A stretch of 11,399 nucleotides of DNA from an uncultured Clostridia bacterium (GTDB lineage Bacteria; Bacillota; Clostridia; Oscillospirales; Ruminococcaceae). How positions within the stretch are numbered: position 1 is the first letter of the stretch; each line of letters starts with the position of its first letter. The notes beneath the pieces are model-generated. The model searched no databases and had not been told where the DNA came from. It saw only the letters and a list, made by a program, of their open reading frames with translations. Shown one piece after another: positions 7,041 to 11,399 of this stretch. The position numbers were made by a program, and so were the translations under genes. The DNA lies in NCBI GenBank assembly GCA_947175045.1, contig CAMWLH010000037.1, positions 1 to 11,399 of the forward strand, given 5' to 3'.

Positions 7041-7055
7041 ACATCTAGTAGATGT
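7041..7055 (+). promoter_or_regulatory. 15-bp dyad in the 5' leader of the operon
   Basis: ACATCTA-G-TAGATGT is a perfect dyad around a single central base, about 10 bp after the expected transcription start. It may be a second operator. It cannot form a full RNA hairpin because the loop would be one base. Confidence 0.45.
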
Positions 7056-7085
7056 CAAATTCTGATAGTATAGGAGAACACGAAG

Positions 7086-7448
7086 ATGAAAGTTGTTGAG
7101 TTCAAGAACTATGATGAGTTTGAAGCAAGCGGAGTCGCAGGACGTAGCGAGGTTGTGGCGTTGGTAAACCGCACCTGCAACGGCTTTAATCAAGTGTCAG
7201 CCGACCTTATGACCTACTGCAAATGCTGGCAGACAGCAGTCAGCCGTTTCTTCAAGGCTCTGGGCGATGACAAAAGGTTTGACGGCTGGAAAGACGGCAT
7301 AATCGAGAGCTGCGAAAACGGCTGCTTCAGTGACAAGGAAACCGTATGGGTAGACGGAAAAGGCAGTGTTTACACAGGCGGCTACCATTGGTCGGTCGAG
7401 GATAACGAGGGATCATTCTACGTTGAACTTACGGTAGTGGTTGACTGA
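7086..7448 (+). CDS. Small acidic hypothetical protein, first gene of the ardA operon
   Basis: This is a 120-residue protein that I do not recognise. It is soluble, with no signal peptide or membrane segment. It has four cysteines at about 31, 45, 47 and 91-95 and is rich in W, Y and F, with a mildly acidic balance (about 20 D/E against 12 K/R). The second half (from about 87) alternates hydrophobic and polar residues as in a beta sheet. AGGAGA at 7072-7077, 8 nt upstream, supports the start. As the promoter-proximal gene of an operon that ends with ArdA and other acidic proteins, it is probably part of the same mobile-element establishment or anti-defence set, but this rests on context only. 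Confidence 0.8.
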   Translation: MKVVEFKNYDEFEASGVAGRSEVVALVNRTCNGFNQVSADLMTYCKCWQTAVSRFFKALGDDKRFDGWKDGIIESCENGCFSDKETVWVDGKGSVYTGGYHWSVEDNEGSFYVELTVVVD

Positions 7449-7478
7449 GAAACGCAAAGATCAGCAGGGGGTATGATT

Positions 7479-7550
7479 ATGACACCTGAAGAAAGAAAAG
7501 CACAGGTGAAAGCCAAACTAAACATGCAAAGATGGGGGGTGACAGCATGA
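7479..7550 (+). CDS. Micro-ORF, 23-residue basic peptide
   Basis: The peptide begins MTPEERKAQVKAKL and ends in WGVTA. An upstream in-frame ATG at 7473 would give 25 residues, but AGGGGG at 7466-7471 is correctly spaced only for 7479. It has more K/R than D/E, unlike the acidic proteins around it. Its stop codon overlaps the next ATG in an ATGA arrangement (7547-7550), which indicates translational coupling. Function unknown. Confidence 0.5.
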   Translation: MTPEERKAQVKAKLNMQRWGVTA

Positions 7551-7651
7551 TTCCGAATACATACGAGGTGTACGACGAAGAGACAGGCAGATATTACGAG
7601 ATCACAGCAGATGAGCTTGCAAAAGAGCTTATGTGCTTAACGGACGACTGA
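7547..7651 (+). CDS. Micro-ORF, 34-residue very acidic peptide
   Basis: This ORF starts within the stop of the preceding micro-ORF (ATGA overlap), with a G-run at 7533-7538 serving as ribosome site. The product begins MIPNTYEVYDEETGRYY and has about 10 D/E against 2 K/R. It has no recognisable domain. The regular operon spacing and matching ribosome site argue for a genuine small protein, and its charge fits the acidic theme of the operon. Confidence 0.55.
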   Translation: MIPNTYEVYDEETGRYYEITADELAKELMCLTDD

Positions 7652-7682
7652 CAGTTAAAAGTATTTAAAGGAGGTTAGCGAT

Positions 7683-7889
7683 ATGACTAATGCGGTGCTT
7701 ATAAGCGGAAAGGCAGAGGGCTACAAAAAGAGCCAGTGCGGCAGGACGTTTACAGTTGGTGAACTGATCGGGTTTCTGGAGCAGTTTGATGAGGAAACGC
7801 CCGTATTCCTCATTAACGACGGGGGATATTCATACGGCAGCATTACGGCGGACGATATTGCAGAAGATGATTTTTCTGATGAGGATTGA
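7683..7889 (+). CDS. 68-residue acidic hypothetical protein
   Basis: This small soluble protein has about 15 D/E against 4 K/R and a tail of almost only D, E, S and F (about 56-68). The middle, TVGELIGFLEQFDEETPVFL (24-43), resembles short helix-strand proteins common in clostridial conjugative elements, but I cannot name a family. A strong AAAGGAGG at 7667-7674 sits 8 nt before the ATG. Its stop lies 12 nt before ardA and the ardA ribosome site overlaps its end, so the two are probably co-translated. A DNA-mimic or ArdA-helper role is only inferred from charge and position. Confidence 0.75.
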   Translation: MTNAVLISGKAEGYKKSQCGRTFTVGELIGFLEQFDEETPVFLINDGGYSYGSITADDIAEDDFSDED

Positions 7890-7901
7890 GGAGGAACGAT
7901 T

Positions 7902-8417
7902 ATGACAGATACTGGAATTATTAAGGTGTTCGTGACGAATTTAGGCAAGTACAATGAGGGCGAGCTTATAGGTGAGTGGGTGTCATTGCCCACTTCCGAA
8001 GAAGAATTGGCGGCGGTACTTGATAGGATAGGCATCGGTCCACAGTATGAAGAATATTTCATAACCGATAGCGAATCTGAGCTTGATGGATTGGAAATCG
8101 GTGAATATGATAGTCTTGACACGTTGAACGAAATTGCCGAAAGACTCCAGGAGTTTGACGAAACCGATATTGAGAAGATCGGGGCAATTCTTGAAGCATG
8201 TGAACGTGATATCGTGCAAGCGATAGAGAAGTTTGACGAGTACACATATTTCTCTGGGTACTCGATGAAAAACGTGGCAGAAGAGTTAGTTGATTGCGGT
8301 GCTTTTGGCTATATTCCCGAAAGTATAGTTTGTTACATTGATTATGAAGCAATTGCACGTGATTTAAGCTGCGACGGATATGTCGAAACCGAGAATGGGG
8401 TAATCCGTACCTATTAA
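7902..8417 (+). CDS. ardA: ArdA-family antirestriction protein
   Basis: This is a 171-residue, full-length member of the ArdA family, DNA mimics that bind and block type I restriction-modification enzymes so an incoming element survives. The N-terminal strand and GKYNEGELIGEW (15-26) is the family hallmark. YEEYFITD (49-56), IGEYDSLDTLNEIAERL (66-82), SGYSMKNVAEELVD (118-131) and the C-terminal YIDYEAIARDL (144-154) with a late ETENG follow the family order. I count about 41 D/E against 10 K/R, a net charge near -31, as expected for a DNA mimic. AGGAGG at 7889-7894 is 7 nt upstream. It lies in an operon of small, mostly acidic genes and next to two predicted defence genes. Family assignment is firm; the restriction system targeted is not known. 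Confidence 0.93.
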   Translation: MTDTGIIKVFVTNLGKYNEGELIGEWVSLPTSEEELAAVLDRIGIGPQYEEYFITDSESELDGLEIGEYDSLDTLNEIAERLQEFDETDIEKIGAILEACERDIVQAIEKFDEYTYFSGYSMKNVAEELVDCGAFGYIPESIVCYIDYEAIARDLSCDGYVETENGVIRTY

Positions 8418-8459
8418 GGCTTGAGGTTTTAAGGAAGTAAATGGAAATGAGGTGTTAAA

Positions 8460-8729
8460 ATGAATGATGTCTACAAAATCAGGGGTATGAGCGATACTGA
8501 GATGGCTGTCGCGGCAAACGGGCAAAACTTCTTCGTTATATATGGAGAATGTGAACACGGGCATTATATAGCTGTTCCAAATTATGGAATAAGCGTTTGG
8601 GCAGAGGAATCCGATGATATTGAATTTAACGCAAAACGTTTGTCGGAATGCGGCTGTGATGAAGTGGAGGATAATGCTTGGACGATTGCGATGGCTATAA
8701 GTGAATATTTTGATGCCGAGGAACTGTAA
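8460..8729 (+). CDS. 89-residue acidic protein, DUF6618-like
   Basis: This soluble protein has about 19 D/E against 4 K/R. The core FFVIYGE (24-30), HGHYIAVPNYGISVW (33-47) and the later FNAKRLSECG (56-65), ending in an AIAxAI-like helix (about 75-82), resemble DUF6618 proteins of clostridial conjugative elements, judged from memory of the pattern. The family has no known function. GAGGTG at 8449-8454, 5 nt upstream, supports the start. It is the last gene of the operon, 42 nt after ardA and about 130 nt before the terminator. An accessory or anti-defence role is a guess from context. Confidence 0.75.
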   Translation: MNDVYKIRGMSDTEMAVAANGQNFFVIYGECEHGHYIAVPNYGISVWAEESDDIEFNAKRLSECGCDEVEDNAWTIAMAISEYFDAEEL

Positions 8730-8856
8730 GGTTTCTTGGCATTAAGCACAAAATGAACAGTTTTCCTTGCCTCCCGTTGGCATATGGGACGCTATGTTTA
8801 TTGCAAACAAGATTTGACTTTCGGATACGTCATAAGCCACCGATAAATGCTCAATA
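8730..8856. other. Untranslated stretch before the terminator
   Basis: No ORF with a ribosome site is visible. A short frame at 8784-8846 reads MGRYVYCKQDLTFGYVISHR before a stop and has a protein-like composition. It has no ribosome site and could be the tail of a truncated gene. Confidence 0.3.
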
Positions 8857-8901
8857 AAAAATCTCCCCGCCTGCTGTTCTGAGCCGGTTGGGGAGATTTT
8901 T
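8857..8901. terminator. Bidirectional intrinsic terminator
   Basis: AAAAATCTCCCC (8857-8868) and GGGGAGATTTTT (8890-8901) form a perfect 12-bp stem. A T5 run ends the rightward reading and a T6 run ends the leftward reading. It closes the ardA operon from the left and the membrane-protein operon from the right. Confidence 0.9.
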
Positions 8902-8906
8902 ATATT

Positions 8907-9070
8907 AGAACCCGTACCAATAGCCGCTCAACGCTTGTTTTGCGACAAATTTCACGCCTTTCTTCGTTGGTTTTTCTTGACGTACATACAGTACGCCTGC
9001 GAAAAACCGCCTTGAAATGCGCGAAATTTGCTTCGCAATCCAAGCATTTCGGGCTATTGGTACAGGTTCT
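8907..9070. repeat. 164-bp long imperfect palindrome (MITE-like element)
   Basis: The two halves align as inverted copies over about 79 bp each. AGAACC-C/T-GTACCAATAGCC stands at both ends (8907-8925 and the complement of 9052-9070). Further in are TTGCGA, CAAATTTC-CGC and GGTTTTTC on each side. The centre is GTAC-ATACA-GTAC (8982-8994), itself dyad-symmetric. The arms differ by scattered substitutions and 1-2-base gaps, as in an aged repeat. It contains no gene. In the leftward transcript it lies between the membrane-protein stop and the terminator and would fold into a long RNA hairpin. It resembles dispersed palindromic repeats of Ruminococcus-type genomes, but copy number cannot be seen here. 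Confidence 0.8.
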
Positions 9071-9074
9071 TAAG

Positions 9075-9833
9075 TTATTTCTTTCTGGCGGATACTATCT
9101 TTCCCGCTGTCCAAAGCAGTATGGTAACGCATATAAATACCAGCACGAACGCATTTATTTCCTCCTGCCAACGCAGGGCAAGCACGAGACCGTCCCCGAC
9201 CAGCGCCGCGATCAGCGGACAGGGAGAGAACCTGTTCTCGCCGCCGCAGTCGTAAAAGCGCTTCAGCATTATTGTGAACATCACAACCATGCCCGCCGAA
9301 ACAATTATCTCAATGGGAACAAACAGATATGCCAAGGAAATCCCGGTATGGTACACAACGGGAATAGACATGGAATAAGCCACGGTATACGCGAACGCCA
9401 ACCATTTTGCGCACGCGACGCCCTGTTCCTTTACGCTTTGGAGAGTATGCGCCGCCATTGAGACCAGTATCATTCCGTAGGAGGCAAACTGTATCCCGGG
9501 GATAGTTCCCTCGGTATGTACCATGCCGCCGAAAAGGAGTATTCCCGCGGCAACGGCGAGCCGCCCGAAGAGCTTTTCCGTGTTTTTGTATTTCACTATC
9601 TGAACCGCGGCGAAAATGTACGCGCATACGATCGACACTGCCGTGAGAATTACCATATAGCAGTCAAGCGCGTCAAATGCCGAAAAGCCTATCTTAAAGC
9701 AGGTTATAAGGCTTATCGTCCTCTCCACTGTAAGTATGACAAAATAAAGCGCGAGAAATACAAATTTCACGATACCGAATTTTGAGCTTCTTTTTTCCAA
9801 AATTATCACCTTTCTTTTTGTACCGCAAGTCAT
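9075..9833 (-). CDS. Multi-pass membrane protein of unknown function
   Basis: The product is up to 252 residues with about eight hydrophobic segments: near 20-42, 55-77, 88-105, 112-130, 142-160, 164-188, 205-221 and 226-245. It has a basic N terminus and ends in SARKK, so the C-terminal tail is probably cytoplasmic. I do not recognise the family. The ATG at 9833 begins one base after the stop of the DUF4364 gene but has no ribosome site. A TTG at 9800 has AAAGGTG on the minus strand (complement at 9807-9813) 6 nt before it and would give 241 residues starting at MEKRSSKF; it may be the real start. It is the last gene of a three-gene leftward operon ending at the bidirectional terminator. Confidence 0.8.
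   Translation of the reverse strand: MTCGTKRKVIILEKRSSKFGIVKFVFLALYFVILTVERTISLITCFKIGFSAFDALDCYMVILTAVSIVCAYIFAAVQIVKYKNTEKLFGRLAVAAGILLFGGMVHTEGTIPGIQFASYGMILVSMAAHTLQSVKEQGVACAKWLAFAYTVAYSMSIPVVYHTGISLAYLFVPIEIIVSAGMVVMFTIMLKRFYDCGGENRFSPCPLIAALVGDGLVLALRWQEEINAFVLVFICVTILLWTAGKIVSARKK
9807..9813 (-). promoter_or_regulatory. Ribosome site favouring the TTG start of the membrane protein
   Basis: AAAGGTG on the minus strand is 6 nt upstream of the in-frame TTG at 9800, whereas the ATG at 9833 has no comparable site. Confidence 0.45.
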
Positions 9834-9834
9834 T

Positions 9835-10374
9835 TTACTTGAAATATTCGTCCAGATACTCCCGCAGGCTGCGCGGGTCTTTTTTCAGCTTTGATTTTAT
9901 GCTTTCCGCCTGCTCCGCGGTGTCGGTTATGACGTTCAGGTAGTATTTCTGCCTGCCGCTGTCGTCTTTTATGGAAATACCCATTGTACAGTTTCCCTTT
10001 GGGTTATTGGCGTAGCGCACCGAAAGAATTGAGCTGTGCTGCTTTGCCACGTCGCGGGTGTACACCCGCACAGCCTCCTCGAACATCTTCTCCCTCACGG
10101 ACTGCGGGAGATCCTCCGCAAGCTCCTTAGCCGCCTTGATACCTATCGCAGTGTTGGAGTAACAGACCGCGCCCTCCTGCTCGGTTATTATGCAGTGGCG
10201 CTCGCCGATGGTCTCCAGTGCCTCGGTGAGGTCGAAATAATTTACCGCCTGCTCGTAGGAGGTGATCTCGATAAGCTGCTCCCGCGTAAGCGGACAGCCC
10301 AGCGAATATATCAGATGACATATGAGAATGCGTATCTGCTCCTTATCCTCTATTCTTATCCTTGGAGTTTCCAT
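9835..10374 (-). CDS. DUF4364 family protein (predicted winged-helix)
   Basis: This is a 179-residue soluble protein. The opening EQIRILICHLIYSLGCPLT (12-30) with REQL, the following YFDLTEALETI (46-56) and a LP-SVRE-K motif near 89-97 match the DUF4364 family of Clostridia. That family is predicted to hold a winged-helix DNA-binding fold in its N-terminal half; its regulatory target is unknown. The C-terminal half (about 105-179) carries a strand-rich part and a K/D-rich helix. AGGGAG (complement 10383-10388) lies 8 nt upstream of the ATG and overlaps the stop of the preceding gene, so the genes are translationally linked. Downstream the membrane-protein frame begins almost at once. The gene is usually chromosomal, supporting a resident-genome origin for this end. 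Confidence 0.85.
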   Translation of the reverse strand: METPRIRIEDKEQIRILICHLIYSLGCPLTREQLIEITSYEQAVNYFDLTEALETIGERHCIITEQEGAVCYSNTAIGIKAAKELAEDLPQSVREKMFEEAVRVYTRDVAKQHSSILSVRYANNPKGNCTMGISIKDDSGRQKYYLNVITDTAEQAESIKSKLKKDPRSLREYLDEYFK

Positions 10375-10386
10375 AAATTGATCTCC

Positions 10387-11399
10387 CTATTTTGTATCGG
10401 GCATATCTATCCCGTATGATTTAAGCGTTTCAATGTTTTCGGCTTTTCTGCGCTCAAGCTCTGCCTGAACCTTGTTAAATAATTCGGGATCACTGTGAAC
10501 TTTTTCAAAGAAAGACTTTTCCTGAAGCGCAAACTCGCTTACTGCGTTTTTCATTATGCTTTCAAAAACGCTCTTATCGGTCTTGAAATACAGCATACCC
10601 TCGTTGTAATAATTACTTAGGTAAGTAGCGCCAAAGCTGCCGTCGTCGACTAAAGAAAGGCTCATACCGAGCTCGAAATGGTTTTCTATACAGGAATTGA
10701 TAGTCACCGCTTTGTCGAGCGCAGGTAAGATGAACCGCTTTGTGAGTTCAAGCTCGCTTTCCATAGCTTTAAGCGGCTCTTCGGGCGAACTGGGGGTTGG
10801 GTAAAGACGCTCCTTAAGCTCGTCGTCGGTTTTTTCCAGATTGAGCTCTAAGCGATGAAGATAGATATTGCAATTGCCTGTAAGCCAATTCTCGCGCTTG
10901 GGATTGTGCGTCAAATCAATTTCCTGACGGTAGACTGTTGCCACGCCGCATTGTATCATTATATAATTATGCTCGGGGTCGTAACACTGCTTGTCGTTAT
11001 AATAAGAAATAACGTGGATTATCTCATCGGTCACGACCCGCACAAAATACGGATATCTGCTCTTGATCTTCCTGAACCCCAACGGTTCGAGAGCCTCTCC
11101 GAAAACCTTGACAAAAGCCGCGTTTAAAGACATAGGCTTGCTTTTCGCAGCGACTTTCTTGAAATAAAACGCCATGATGTTCCTGTCGTCAGCTTTTTCC
11201 AAAACGTCATCAAAATCCGCGCATATATAATACGGGTCTATTTCCAAGAATGCCGCCATTTTACTCAGCGCGTCCTCAACAAAAACCTCGTCACTCTCCC
11301 AGACCTCGGTGAGCTGCTCCCATGTGCAGCCCTCCGCAAGGAGAGGTTCCCAACAGCCGCGGTCGCCTTTGGGAGCGTCCTCGATACCGTACCCTGAGC
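10387..11399 (-). CDS. Unrecognised soluble protein, 5'-truncated by the window edge
   Basis: An ATG at 11259 would give 290 residues, but the frame stays open through all 46 codons up to the window edge with protein-like content, including CTWEQLTEVWE. That ATG has no ribosome site, so the true start lies outside and at least 336 residues are visible. The protein is charged and soluble. The middle, AFVKVFGEALEPLGFRKIK followed by strands YFVRVV and IIHVISYY, resembles DUF4304-like proteins, a weak match. A coiled, K/E-rich tail lies near the C terminus. It is the upstream gene of the operon with DUF4364 (12-nt gap). Function unknown. Confidence 0.75.
   Translation of the reverse strand, partial: SGYGIEDAPKGDRGCWEPLLAEGCTWEQLTEVWESDEVFVEDALSKMAAFLEIDPYYICADFDDVLEKADDRNIMAFYFKKVAAKSKPMSLNAAFVKVFGEALEPLGFRKIKSRYPYFVRVVTDEIIHVISYYNDKQCYDPEHNYIMIQCGVATVYRQEIDLTHNPKRENWLTGNCNIYLHRLELNLEKTDDELKERLYPTPSSPEEPLKAMESELELTKRFILPALDKAVTINSCIENHFELGMSLSLVDDGSFGATYLSNYYNEGMLYFKTDKSVFESIMKNAVSEFALQEKSFFEKVHSDPELFNKVQAELERRKAENIETLKSYGIDMPDTK

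Noticed and set aside
7721..8245. Minus-strand ORF of 174 residues opposite ardA
   Set aside because: It is a serine-rich shadow of the acidic ardA and 68-residue genes, with no ribosome site or promoter.
8940..9461. Plus-strand ORF of 173 residues
   Set aside because: It starts inside the long palindrome and continues antisense through the membrane-protein gene; it has no ribosome site.
10036..10419. Plus-strand ORF of 127 residues opposite DUF4364
   Set aside because: It is antisense to a recognised family gene and lacks a start signal.
1..11399. tRNA, rRNA or known riboswitch
   Set aside because: No cloverleaf, ribosomal RNA stretch or recognisable riboswitch core was seen in the gene-free segments.

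Overview
The window looks like a piece of a gut-type Clostridia genome (Ruminococcus / Oscillospiraceae style). The reasons are AT-rich genes with AGGAGG ribosome sites, near-consensus TTGACA/TATAAT promoters, a DUF4364 gene, and perfect-stem terminators. The assignment is inferred from style and gene content, not from a marker gene.

The left two thirds (about 1-8900) is accessory DNA with a defence and counter-defence flavour. At 305-3502 (+) lies a 1065-residue protein that joins an HD phosphohydrolase domain to an HSP90-like (GHKL) ATPase, the HD-CE/HSP90 architecture predicted for bacterial conflict systems. Converging on it is a DUF262 + DUF1524 (GmrSD/SspE-like) nuclease gene at 4004-5803 (-). 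The roughly 500 bp between their ends is packed with GTAACG/CGTTAC repeats and hairpins and has no convincing gene. Divergent from the nuclease gene is an ORF6N-type, phage antirepressor-like gene (6150-6713), preceded by an 8-codon leader ORF and two strong hairpins and closed by a 13-bp-stem terminator-like hairpin.

Next comes one compact operon (promoter 6996-7024, terminator 8857-8901). Its promoter carries a perfect 14-bp palindrome in the spacer. It encodes a run of mostly very acidic small proteins, including a full-length ArdA antirestriction protein (7902-8417), a DUF6618-like protein and two translationally coupled micro-ORFs. The layout suggests an early-expressed anti-defence cassette from a conjugative or phage-like element.

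Beyond a 164-bp near-perfect long palindrome (8907-9070) the base composition becomes visibly more GC-rich. Three genes there run leftwards as one operon: an unrecognised protein cut by the window edge, a DUF4364 winged-helix-type protein, and a multi-pass membrane protein. This part reads like resident chromosome, so a boundary between accessory and host DNA probably lies near 8900-9075.
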